Source of the DNA: Rutpela maculata
Taxonomy: Eukaryota > Arthropoda > Insecta > Coleoptera > Cerambycidae
Assembly: GCA_936432065.2 (NCBI GenBank)
Contig: OW386294.2
Span: 45,088,842-45,152,841 of the forward strand
Direction of reading: 5' to 3'
Length of the DNA stretch: 64,000 nt
The notes beneath the pieces are model-generated. The model saw only the letters and a list, made by a program, of their open reading frames with translations. It was not told the DNA's origin and did no database searches. The number at the start of each line of letters is the position of its first letter. Position 1 is the stretch's first letter. Below are positions 12,077 through 24,400 of this stretch, in pieces. The translations under genes and the position numbers were made by a program.

Positions 12077-14690
12077 ATAAATTTTCGTTCGGTTTCATCA
12101 AGCCCATCCTAATTTCTTCAAACCCATGCTAAATTGCTCAAACCTCAGATAAATTTTCAAACCTCACATAAATTTTCGTTCGGTTTCATCAAACCCATCC
12201 TAATTTCTTCAAACCCATGCTAAATTGCTCAAACCTCACATAAATTTTCGTTCGGATTCATCAAACCCATCCTAATTTCGTCAAACCCATGCTAAATATG
12301 TCAAACCTCACATAAATTTTCAAACCACATAAATTTTCGTTCGGTTTCATCAAACCCATCCTAATTTCTTCAAACCCATGCTAAATTGCTCAAACCTCAC
12401 ATAAATTTTCAAACCACATAAATTTTCGTTCGGTTTCATCAAACTCATCCTAATTTCTTCAAACCCATGCTAAATTGCTCAAACCTCAGGTAAATTTTCA
12501 AACCACATAAATTTTCGTTCGGTTTCATCAAACCCATCCTAATTTCGTCAAACCCATGCTAAATATGTCAAACCTCACATAAATTTTCAAACCACATAAA
12601 TTTTCGTTCGGTTTCATCAAACCCATCCTAATTTCTTCAAACCCATGCTAATTTGCTCAAACCTCAGATAAATTTTCAAACCTCATAAATTTTCGTTCGG
12701 ATTCATCAAACCCATCCTAATTTCGTCAAACCCATGCTAATTTTGTCAAACCTCACATAAATTTTCAAACCTCACATAAATTTTCGTTCGGTTTCATCAA
12801 ACCCATCCTAATTTCTTCAAACCCATGCTAAATTGCTCAAACCTCACATAAATTTTCAAACCACATAAATTTTCGTTCGGTTTCATCAAACCCATCCTAA
12901 TTTCTTCAAACCCATGCTAAATTGCTCAAACCTCACATAAATTTTCAAACCACATAAATTTTCGTTCGGTTTCATCAAACCCATCCTAATTTCTTCAAAC
13001 CCATGCTAAATTGCTCAAACCTCACATAAATTTTAAAACCACATAAATTTTCGTTCGGATTCATCAAACCCATCCTAATTTCGTCAAACCCATGCTAAAT
13101 TTGTCAAACCTCACATAAATTTTAAAACCACATAAATTTTCGTTCGGTTTCATCAAACCCATCCTAATTTCTTCAAACCCATGCTAATTTGCTCAAACCT
13201 CAGATAAATTTTCAAACCTCATAAATTTTCGTTCGGTTTCATCAAACCCATCCTAATTTCGTCAAACCCATGCTAAATATGTCAAACCTCACATAAATTT
13301 TCAAACCACATAAATTTTCGTTCGGTTTCATCAAACCCATCCTAATTTCTTCAAACCCATGCTAAATTGCTCAAACCTCAGATAAATTTTCAAACCTCAC
13401 ATAAATTTTCGTTCGGTTTCATCAAACCCATCCTAATTTCTTCAAACCCATGCTAAATTGCTCAAACCTCACATAAATTTTCGTTCGGATTCATCAAACC
13501 CATCCTAATTTCGTCAAACCCATGCTAATTTTGTCAAACCTCACATAAATTTTCAAACCTCACATAAATTTTCGTTCGGTTTCATCAAACCCATCCTAAT
13601 TTCTTCAAACCCATGCTAAATTGCTCAAACCTCACATAAATTTTCGTTCGGATTCATCAAACAGATCCTAATTTCGTCAAACCCATGCTAAATATGTCAA
13701 ACCTCACATAAATTTTCAAACCACATAAATTTTCGTTCGGTTTCATCAAACCCATCCTAATTTCTTCAAACCCATGCTAATTTGCTCAAACCTCAGATAA
13801 ATTTTCAAACCTCATAAATTTTCGTTCGGATTCATCAAACCCATCCTAATTTCGTCAAACCCATGCTAATTTTGTCAAACCTCACATAAATTTTCAAACC
13901 TCACATAAATTTTCGTTCGGTTTCATCAAACCCATCCTAATTTCTTCAAACCCATGCTAAATTGCTCAAACCTCACATAAATTTTCAAACCACATAAATT
14001 TTCGTTCGGTTTCATCAAACCCATCCTAATTTCTTCAAACCCATGCTAAATTGCTCAAACCTCACATAAATTTTCAAACCACATAAATTTTCGTTCGGTT
14101 TCATCAAACCCATCCTAATTTCTTCAAACCCATGCTAAATTGCTCAAACCTCAGATAAATTTTCAAACCACATAAATTTTCGTTCGGTTTCATCAAACCC
14201 ATCCTAATTTCGTCAAACCCATGCTAAATATGTCAAACCTCACATAAATTTTCAAACCACATAAATTTTCGTTCGGTTTCATCAAACCCATCCTAATTTC
14301 TTCAAACCCATGCTAATTTGCTCAAACCTCAGATAAATTTTCAAACCTCATAAATTTTCGTTCGGATTCATCAAACCCATCCTAATTTCGTCAAACCCAT
14401 GCTAATTTTGTCAAACCTCACATAAATTTTCAAACCTCACATAAATTTTCGTTCGGTTTCATCAAACCCATCCTAATTTCTTCAAACCCATGCTAAATTG
14501 CTCAAACCTCACATAAATTTTCGTTCGGATTCATCAAACCCATCCTAATTTCGTCAAACCCATGCTAAATATGTCAAACCTCACATAAATTTTAAAACCA
14601 CATAAATTTTCGTTCGGTTTCATCAAACCCATCCTAATTTCTTCAAACCCATGCTAATTTGCTCAAACCTCAGATAAATTTTCAAACCTC
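7449..14690. repeat. 7.2-kb segmental duplication, left copy (right copy 24401-31731)
   Basis: The monomer order and rare markers of 7449-14690 recur at 24401-31731. The offset is 16,952 bp at first and 17,041 bp after one extra 89-bp monomer in the right copy. Shared markers include 3d (9770 to 26811), CCTATCC (11319 to 28360), 4' (11695 to 28736) and ACTCAT in type 7 (12445 to 29486). I noticed only about six substitutions between the copies plus one exchanged monomer (4 against 6z), so identity is near 99.9%. That count is by eye and not exhaustive. Confidence 0.85.
9739..9807. repeat. Shortened type 3 monomer (3d), 69 bp, lacking one 20-nt subunit
   Basis: Here CCTAATTT joins directly to GCTCAAACC, so one complete 20-nt subunit is lost (89 to 69 bp). 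This is expected from slippage or unequal exchange between s1 and s2. The same junction occurs at 26780-26848, 39473-39541, 42847-42915, 46257-46325, 55785-55853 and 57769-57837, always between types 2 and 4. The seven copies therefore most likely descend from one deletion that was then amplified with its surroundings. Confidence 0.9.
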
Positions 14691-14779
14691 ATAAATTTTC
14701 GTTCGGTTTCATCAAACCCATCCTAATTTCGTCAAACCCATGCTAAATATGTCAAACCTCACATAAATTTTCAAACCAC
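12077..14779. repeat. HOR block 3, 31 monomers, 2,703 bp
   Basis: Order: 8-5-6-1-7-2-3-4-1-1-10-11-3-2-8-5-4-5-6-3-4-1-1-9-2-3-4-5-12-3-2. Lengths (4 at 72, 6 at 91, 21 at 89) sum to 2,703 bp. It opens with the AAGCCC type 8 (G at 12102). The ACTCAT marker is not in the type 5 here but in the type 7 monomer (T at 12445), as also in block 8 (29486). Compared with block 4 it lacks one 10-monomer run (1-1-7-2-3-4'-7-2-3-4) and a 4-monomer run near the end. It may be close to the simplest HOR form in the window. CC to AG at 13663-13664 is private. Confidence 0.9.
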
Positions 14780-17700
14780 ATAAATTTTCGTTCGGTTTCA
14801 TCAAGCCCATCCTAATTTCTTCAAACCCATGCTAAATTGCTCAAACCTCAGATAAATTTTCAAACCTCACATAAATTTTCGTTCGGTTTCATCAAACTCA
14901 TCCTAATTTCTTCAAACCCATGCTAAATTGCTCAAACCTCACATAAATTTTCGTTCGGATTCATCAAACCCATCCTAATTTCGTCAAACCCATGCTAAAT
15001 ATGTCAAACCTCACATAAATTTTCAAACCACATAAATTTTCGTTCGGTTTCATCAAACCCATCCTAATTTCTTCAAACCCATGCTAAATTGCTCAAACCT
15101 CACATAAATTTTCAAACCACATAAATTTTCGTTCGGTTTCATCAAACCCATCCTAATTTCTTCAAACCCATGCTAAATTGCTCAAACCTCAGGTAAATTT
15201 TCAAACCACATAAATTTTCGTTCGGTTTCATCAAACCCATCCTAATTTCGTCAAACCCATGCTAAATATGTCAAACCTCACATAAATTTTCAAACCACAT
15301 AAATTTTCGTTCGGTTTCATCAAACCCATCCTAATTTCTTCAAACCCATGCTAATTTGCTCAAACCTCAGATAAATTTTCAAACCTCATAAATTTTCGTT
15401 CGGATTCATCAAACCCATCCTAATTTCGTCAAACCCATGCTAATTTTGTCAAACCTCACATAAATTTTCAAACCTCACATAAATTTTCGTTCGGTTTCAT
15501 CAAACCCATCCTAATTTCTTCAAACCCATGCTAAATTGCTCAAACCTCACATAAATTTTCAAACCACATAAATTTTCGTTCGGTTTCATCAAACCCATCC
15601 TAATTTCTTCAAACCCATGCTAAATTGCTCAAACCTCACATAAATTTTCAAACCACATAAATTTTCGTTCGGTTTCATCAAACCCATCCTAATTTCTTCA
15701 AACCCATGCTAAATTGCTCAAACCTCAGGTAAATTTTCAAACCACATAAATTTTCGTTCGGTTTCATCAAACCCATCCTAATTTCGTCAAACCCATGCTA
15801 AATATGTCAAACCTCACATAAATTTTCAAACCACATAAATTTTCGTTCGGTTTCATCAAACCCATCCTAATTTCTTCAAACCCATGCTAATTTGCTCAAA
15901 CCTCAGATAAATTTTCAAACCTCATAAATTTTCGTTCGGATTCATCAAACCCATCCTAATTTCGTCAAACCCATGCAAATTTTGTCAAACCTCACATAAA
16001 TTTTCAAACCTCACATAAATTTTCGTTCGGTTTCATCAAACCCATCCTAATTTCTTCAAACCCATGCTAAATTGCTCAAACCTCAGGTAAATTTTCAAAC
16101 CACATAAATTTTCGTTCGGTTTCATCAAACCCATCCTAATTTCGTCAAACCCATGCTAAATATGTCAAACCTCACATAAATTTTCAAACCACATAAATTT
16201 TCGTTCGGTTTCATCAAACCCATCCTAATTTCTTCAAACCCATGCTAATTTGCTCAAACCTCAGATAAATTTTCAAACCTCATAAATTTTCGTTCGGATT
16301 CATCAAACCCATCCTAATTTCGTCAAACCCATGCTAATTTTGTCAAACCTCACATAAATTTTCAAACCTCACATAAATTTTCGTTCGGTTTCATCAAACC
16401 CATCCTAATTTCTTCAAACCCATGCTAAATTGCTCAAACCTCACATAAATTTTCAAACCACATAAATTTTCGTTCGGTTTCATCAAACCCATCCTAATTT
16501 CTTCAAACCCATGCTAAATTGCTCAAACCTCACATAAATTTTCAAACCACATAAATTTTCGTTCGGTTTCATCAAACCCATCCTAATTTCTTCAAACCCA
16601 TGCTAAATTGCTCAAACCTCACATAAATTTTAAAACCACATAAATTTTCGTTCGGATTCATCAAACCCATCCTAATTTCGTCAAACCCATGCTAAATTTG
16701 TCAAACCTCACATAAATTTTAAAACCACATAAATTTTCGTTCGGTTTCATCAAACCCATCCTAATTTCTTCAAACCCATGCTAATTTGCTCAAACCTCAG
16801 ATAAATTTTCAAACCTCATAAATTTTCGTTCGGTTTCATCAAACCCATCCTAATTTCGTCAAACCCATGCTAAATATGTCAAACCTCACATAAATTTTCA
16901 AACCACATAAATTTTCGTTCGGTTTCATCAAACCCATCCTAATTTCTTCAAACCCATGCTAAATTGCTCAAACCTCAGATAAATTTTCAAACCTCACATA
17001 AATTTTCGTTCGGTTTCATCAAACCCATCCTAATTTCTTCAAACCCATGCTAAATTGCTCAAACCTCACATAAATTTTCGTTCGGATTCATCAAACCCAT
17101 CCTAATTTCGTCAAACCCATGCTAATTTTGTCAAACCTCACATAAATTTTCAAACCTCACATAAATTTTCGTTCGGTTTCATCAAACCCATCCTAATTTC
17201 TTCAAACCCATGCTAAATTGCTCAAACCTCACATAAATTTTCGTTCGGATTCATCAAACCCATCCTAATTTCGTCAAACCCATGCTAAATATGTCAAACC
17301 TCACATAAATTTTCAAACCACATAAATTTTCGTTCGGTTTCATCAAACCCATCCTAATTTCTTCAAACCCATGCTAATTTGCTCAAACCTCAGATAAATT
17401 TTCAAACCTCATAAATTTTCGTTCGGATTCATCAAACCCATCCTAATTTCGTCAAACCCATGCTAATTTTGTCAAACCTCACATAAATTTTCAAACCTCA
17501 CATAAATTTTCGTTCGGTTTCATCAAACCCATCCTAATTTCTTCAAACCCATGCTAAATTGCTCAAACCTCACATAAATTTTCAAACCACATAAATTTTC
17601 GTTCGGTTTCATCAAACCCATCCTAATTTCTTCAAACCCATGCTAAATTGCTCAAACCTCACATAAATTTTCAAACCACATAAATTTTCGTTCGGTTTCA

Positions 17701-18702
17701 TCAAACCCATCCTAATTTCTTCAAACCCATGCTAAATTGCTCAAACCTCAGATAAATTTTCAAACCACATAAATTTTCGTTCGGTTTCATCAAACCCATC
17801 CTAATTTCGTCAAACCCATGCTAAATATGTCAAACCTCACATAAATTTTCAAACCACATAAATTTTCGTTCGGTTTCATCAAACCCATCCTAATTTCTTC
17901 AAACCCATGCTAATTTGCTCAAACCTCAGATAAATTTTCAAACCTCATAAATTTTCGTTCGGATTCATCAAACCCATCCTAATTTCGTCAAACCCATGCT
18001 AATTTTGTCAAACCTCACATAAATTTTCAAACCTCACATAAATTTTCGTTCGGTTTCATCAAACCCATCCTAATTTCTTCAAACCCATGCTAAATTGCTC
18101 AAACCTCACATAAATTTTCGTTCGGATTCATCAAACCCATCCTAATTTCGTCAAACCCATGCTAAATATGTCAAACCTCACATAAATTTTCAAACCACAT
18201 AAATTTTCGTTCGGTTTCATCAAACCCATCCTAATTTCTTGCTCAAACCTCAGATAAATTTTCAAACCTCACATAAATTTTCGTTCGGTTTCATCAAGCC
18301 CATCCTAATTTCGTCAAACCCATGCTAATTTTGTCAAACCTCACATAAATTTTCAAACCTCACATAAATTTTCGTTCGGTTTCATCAAACCCATCCTAAT
18401 TTCTTCAAACCCATGCTAAATTGCTCAAACCTCACATAAATTTTCGTTCGGATTCATCAAACCCATCCTAATTTCGTCAAACCCATGCTAAATATGTCAA
18501 ACCTCACATAAATTTTAAAACCACATAAATTTTCGTTCGGCTTCATCAAACCCATCCTAATTTCTTCAAACCCATGCTAATTTGCTCAAACCTCAGATAA
18601 ATTTTCAAACCTCATAAATTTTCGTTCGGTTTCATCAAACCCATCCTAATTTCGTCAAACCCATGCTAAATATGTCAAACCTCACATAAATTTTCAAACC
18701 AC
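14780..18702. repeat. HOR block 4, 45 monomers, 3,923 bp (fullest regular unit)
   Basis: Order: 8-5-6-1-7-2-3-4-1-1-7-2-3-4'-7-2-3-4-1-1-10-11-3-2-8-5-4-5-6-3-4-1-1-9-2-3-4-5-6-9t-4g-5-12-3-2. Lengths (5 at 72, 9 at 91, one at 74, 30 at 89) sum to exactly 3,923 bp, the distance between the AAGCCC-marked type 8 monomers at 14780 and 18703. It shares its first part with block 2 (offset 8,119) and its last part with the end of block 1 (offset 12,042). A private T to C lies at 18541. Confidence 0.9.
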
Positions 18703-19846
18703 ATAAATTTTCGTTCGGTTTCATCAAGCCCATCCTAATTTCTTCAAACCCATGCTAAATTGCTCAAACCTCAGATAAATTTTCAAACCTCACATAAATT
18801 TTCGTTCGGTTTCATCAAACTCATCCTAATTTCTTCAAACCCATGCTAAATTGCTCAAACCTCACATAAATTTTCGTTCGGATTCATCAAACCCATCCTA
18901 ATTTCGTCAAACCCATGCTAAATATGTCAAACCTCACATAAATTTTCAAACCACATAAATTTTCGTTCGGTTTCATCAAACCCATCCTAATTTCTTCAAA
19001 CCCATGCTAAATTGCTCAAACCTCACATAAATTTTCAAACCACATAAATTTTCGTTCGGTTTCATCAAACCCATCCTAATTTCTTCAAACCCATGCTAAA
19101 TTGCTCAAACCTCAGGTAAATTTTCAAACCACATAAATTTTCGTTCGGTTTCATCAAACCCATCCTAATTTCGTCAAACCCATGCTAAATATGTCAAACC
19201 TCACATAAATTTTCAAACCACATAAATTTTCGTTCGGTTTCATCAAACCCATCCTAATTTCTTCAAACCCATGCTAATTTGCTCAAACCTCAGATAAATT
19301 TTCAAACCTCATAAATTTTCGTTCGGATTCATCAAACCCATCCTAATTTCGTCAAACCCATGCTAATTTTGTCAAACCTCACATAAATTTTCAAACCTCA
19401 CATAAATTTTCGTTCGGTTTCATCAAACCCATCCTAATTTCTTCAAACCCATGCTAAATTGCTCAAACCTCACATAAATTTTCAAACCACATAAATTTTC
19501 GTTCGGTTTCATCAAACCCATCCTAATTTCTTCAAACCCATGCTAAATTGCTCAAACCTCACATAAATTTTCAAACCACATAAATTTTCGTTCGGTTTCA
19601 TCAAACCCATCCTAATTTCTTCAAACCCATGCTAAATTGCTCAAACCTCAGATAAATTTTCAAACCACATAAATTTTCGTTCGGTTTCATCAAACCCATC
19701 CTAATTTCTTCAAACCCATGCTAATTTGCTCAAACCTCAGATAAATTTTCAAACCTCATAAATTTTCGTTCGGTTTCATCAAACCCATCCTAATTTCGTC
19801 AAACCCATGCTAAATATGTCAAACCTCACATAAATTTTCAAACCAC
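18703..19846. repeat. HOR block 5, 13 monomers, 1,144 bp
   Basis: Order: 8-5-6-1-7-2-3-4-1-1-9-3-2. The block is followed at once by a second 8-5-6-1-7-2-3-4-1-1-9 run at 19847-20812. Both carry AAGCCC (18728, 19872) and ACTCAT (18821, 19965), so 966 bp is tandemly duplicated with an offset of 1,144 bp. The 9-3 junction at 19669 is unusual; types 9 and 3 are normally separated by type 2. It probably marks the exchange point. Confidence 0.9.
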
Positions 19847-22800
19847 ATAAATTTTCGTTCGGTTTCATCAAGCCCATCCTAATTTCTTCAAACCCATGCT
19901 AAATTGCTCAAACCTCAGATAAATTTTCAAACCTCACATAAATTTTCGTTCGGTTTCATCAAACTCATCCTAATTTCTTCAAACCCATGCTAAATTGCTC
20001 AAACCTCACATAAATTTTCGTTCGGATTCATCAAACCCATCCTAATTTCGTCAAACCCATGCTAAATATGTCAAACCTCACATAAATTTTCAAACCACAT
20101 AAATTTTCGTTCGGTTTCATCAAACCCATCCTAATTTCTTCAAACCCATGCTAAATTGCTCAAACCTCACATAAATTTTCAAACCACATAAATTTTCGTT
20201 CGGTTTCATCAAACCCATCCTAATTTCTTCAAACCCATGCTAAATTGCTCAAACCTCAGGTAAATTTTCAAACCACATAAATTTTCGTTCGGTTTCATCA
20301 AACCCATCCTAATTTCGTCAAACCCATGCTAAATATGTCAAACCTCACATAAATTTTCAAACCACATAAATTTTCGTTCGGTTTCATCAAACCCATCCTA
20401 ATTTCTTCAAACCCATGCTAATTTGCTCAAACCTCAGATAAATTTTCAAACCTCATAAATTTTCGTTCGGATTCATCAAACCCATCCTAATTTCGTCAAA
20501 CCCATGCTAATTTTGTCAAACCTCACATAAATTTTCAAACCTCACATAAATTTTCGTTCGGTTTCATCAAACCCATCCTAATTTCTTCAAACCCATGCTA
20601 AATTGCTCAAACCTCACATAAATTTTCAAACCACATAAATTTTCGTTCGGTTTCATCAAACCCATCCTAATTTCTTCAAACCCATGCTAAATTGCTCAAA
20701 CCTCACATAAATTTTCAAACCACATAAATTTTCGTTCGGTTTCATCAAACCCATCCTAATTTCTTCAAACCCATGCTAAATTGCTCAAACCTCAGATAAA
20801 TTTTCAAACCACATAAATTTTCGTTCGGTTTCATCAAACCCATCCTAATTTCGTCAAACCCATGCTAAATATGTCAAACCTCACATAAATTTTCAAACCA
20901 CATAAATTTTCGTTCGGTTTCATCAAACCCATTCTAATTTCTTCAAACCCATGCTAAATTGCTCAAACCTCACATAAATTTTCGTTCGGATTCATCAAAC
21001 CCATCCTAATTTCGTCAAACCCATGCTAAATATGTCAAACCTCACATAAATTTTCAAACCACATAAATTTTCGTTCGGTTTCATCAAACCCATCCTAATT
21101 TCTTCAAACCCATGCTAAATTGCTCAAACCTCAGGTAAATTTTCAAACCACATAAATTTTCGTTCGGTTTCATCAAACCCATCCTAATTTCGTCAAACCC
21201 ATGCTAAATATGTCAAACCTCACATACATTTTAAAACCACATAAATTTTCGTTCGGTTTCATCAAACCCATCCTAATTTCTTCAAACCCATGCTAATTTG
21301 CTCAAACCTCAGATAAATTTTCAAACCTCATAAATTTTCGTTCGGTTTCATCAAACCCATCCTAATTTCGTCAAACCCATGCTAAATATGTCAAACCTCA
21401 CATAAATTTTCAAACCACATAAATTTTCGTTCGGTTTCATCAAACCCATCCTAATTTCTTCAAACCCATGCTAAATTGCTCAAACCTCAGATAAATTTTC
21501 AAACCTCACATAAATTTTCGTTCGGTTTCATCAAACCCATCCTAATTTCTTCAAACCCATGCTAAATTGCTCAAACCTCACATAAATTTTCGTTCGGATT
21601 CATCAAACCCATCCTAATTTCGTCAAACCCATGCTAATTTTGTCAAACCTCACATAAATTTTCAAACCTCACATAAATTTTCGTTCGGTTTCATCAAACC
21701 CATCCTAATTTCTTCAAACCCATGCTAAATTGCTCAAACCTCACATAAATTTTCGTTCGGATTCATCAAACCCATCCTAATTTCGTCAAACCCATGCTAA
21801 ATATGTCAAAAATCACATAAATTTTCAAACCACATAAATTTTCGTTCGGTTTCATCAAACCCATCCTAATTTCGTCAAACCCATGCTAAATATGTCAAAC
21901 CTCACATAAATTTTCAAACCACATAAATTTTCGTTCGGTTTCATCAAACCCATCCTAATTTCTTCAAACCCATGCTAAATTGCTCAAACCTCAGATAAAT
22001 TTTCAAACCTCACATAAATTTTCGTTCGGTTTCATCAAACCCATCCTAATTTCTTCAAACCCATGCTAAATTGCTCAAACCTCACATAAATTTTCGTTCG
22101 GATTCATCAAACCCATCCTAATTTCGTCAAACCCATGCTAATTTTGTCAAACCTCACATAAATTTTCAAACCTCACATAAATTTTCGTTCGGTTTCATCA
22201 AACCCATCCTAATTTCTTCAAACCCATGCTAAATTGCTCAAACCTCACATAAATTTTCGTTTGGATTCATCAAACCCATCCTAATTTCGTCAAACCCATG
22301 CTAAATATGTCAAACCTCACATAAATTTTAAAACCACATAAATTTTCGTTCGGTTTCATCAAACCCATCCTAATTTCTTCAAACCCATGCTAATTTGCTC
22401 AAACCTCAGATAAATTTTCAAACCTCATAAATTTTCGTTCGGTTTCATCAAACCCATCCTAATTTCGTCAAACCCATGCTAAATATGTCAAACCTCACAT
22501 AAATTTTCAAACCACATAAATTTTCGTTCGGTTTCATCAAACCCATCCTAATTTCTTCAAACCCATGCTAAATTGCTCAAACCTCAGATAAATTTTCAAA
22601 CCTCACATAAATTTTCGTTCGGTTTCATCAAACCCATCCTAATTTCTTCAAACCCATGCTAAATTGCTCAAACCTCACATAAATTTTCGTTCGGATTCAT
22701 CAAACCCATCCTAATTTCGTCAAACCCATGCTAAATATGTCAAACCTCACATAAATTTTCAAACCACATAAATTTTCGTTCGGTTTCATCAAACCCATCC

Positions 22801-24148
22801 TAATTTCTTCAAACCCATGCTAAATTGCTCAAACCTCACATAAATTTTCAAACCACATAAATTTTCGTTCGGTTTCATCAAACACATCCTAATTTCTTCA
22901 AACCCATGCTAAATTGCTCAAACCTCAGATAAATTTTCAAACCTCATAAATTTTCGTTCGGATTCATCAAACCCATCCTAATTTCGTCAAACCCATGCTA
23001 ATTTTGTCAAACCTCACATAAATTTTCAAACCTCACATAAATTTTCGTTCGGTTTCATCAAACCCATCCTAATTTCGTCAAACCCATGCTAAATATGTCA
23101 AACCTCACATAAATTTTCAAACCACATAAATTTTCGTTCGGTTTCATCAAACCCATCCTAATTTATTCAAACCCATGCTAATTTGCTCAAACCTCAGATA
23201 AATTTTCAAACCTCATAAATTTTCGTTCGGATTCATCAAACCCATCCTAATTTCGTCAAACCCATGCTAATTTTGTCAAACCTCACATAAATTTTCAAAC
23301 CTCACATAAATTTTCGTTCGGTTTCATCAAACCCATCCTAATTTCTTCAAACCCATGCTAAATTGCTCAAACCTCACATAAATTTTCATTCGGATTCATC
23401 AAACCCATCCTAATTTCGTCAAACCCATGCTAAATATGTCAAACCTCACATAAATTTTAAAACCACATAAATTTTCGTTCGGATTCATCAAACCCATCCT
23501 AATTTCGTCAAACCCATGCTAAATATGTCAAACCTCACATAAATTTTCAAACCACATAAATTTTCGTTCGGTTTCATCAAACCCATCCTAATTTCTTCAA
23601 ACCCATGCTAAATTGCTCAAACCTCAGATAAATTTTCAAACCTCACATAAATTTTCGTTCGGTTTCATCAAACCCATCCTAATTTCTTCAAACCCATGCT
23701 AAATTGCTCAAACCTCACATAAATTTTCGTTCGGATTCATCAAACCCATCCTAATTTCGTCAAACCCATGCTAATTTTGTCAAACCTCACATAAATTTTC
23801 AAACCTCACATAAATTTTCGTTCGGTTTCATCAAACCCATCCTAATTTCTTCAAACCCATGCTAAATTGCTCAAACCTCACATAAATTTTCGTTCGGATT
23901 CATCAAACCCATCCTAATTTCGTCAAACCCATGCTAAATATGTCAAACCTCACATAAATTTTAAAACCACATAAATTTTCGTTCGGTTTCATCAAACCCA
24001 TCCTAATTTCTTCAAACCCATGCTAATTTGCTCAAACCTCAGATAAATTTTCAAACCTCATAAATTTTCGTTCGGTTTCATCAAACCCATCCTAATTTCG
24101 TCAAACCCATGCTAAATATGTCAAACCTCACATAAATTTTCAAACCAC
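19847..24148. repeat. HOR block 6, 50 monomers, 4,302 bp, highly rearranged
   Basis: Order: 8-5-6-1-7-2-3-4-1-1-9-2-5-6-7-2a-3-2-8-5-4-5-6-2-8-5-4-5-12-3-2-8-5-6-1-9y-4-2-3-4-5-12-6-8-5-4-5-12-3-2. It is richer than other blocks in 72-bp type 5 (10 copies) and 91-bp types (11 copies). Diagnostic substitutions are CATTCTAA (20931-), TACATTTT (C at 21227), CAAAAATCAC (C at 21807), CGTTTGG (22262), ACACAT (22884), TTTATTC (23165) and CATTCGG (23388). All of these recur 12,387 bp later in block 9, so the rearrangements came before that duplication. Confidence 0.88.
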
Positions 24149-24400
24149 ATAAATTTTCGTTCGGTTTCATCAAACCCATCCTAATTTCTTCAAACCCATG
24201 CTAAATTGCTCAAACCTCAGATAAATTTTCAAACCTCACATAAATTTTCGTTCGGTTTCATCAAACCCATCCTAATTTCTTCAAACCCATGCTAAATTGC
24301 TCAAACCTCACATAAATTTTCGTTCGGATTCATCAAACCCATCCTAATTTCGTCAAACCCATGCTAAATATGTCAAACCTCACATAAATTTTCAAACCAC
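20635..24400. repeat. 3.8-kb segmental duplication, left copy (right copy 33022-36787)
   Basis: Seven independent rare substitutions are repeated at exactly 12,387 bp: 20931, 21227, 21807, 22262, 22884, 23165 and 23388. Type order is identical over 3,766 bp. I saw two differences (34146 and 36448). To the right the relation continues at offset 12,120 after a loss of three monomers (1-7-2), and then at 12,693 to about 41202. Confidence 0.88.
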
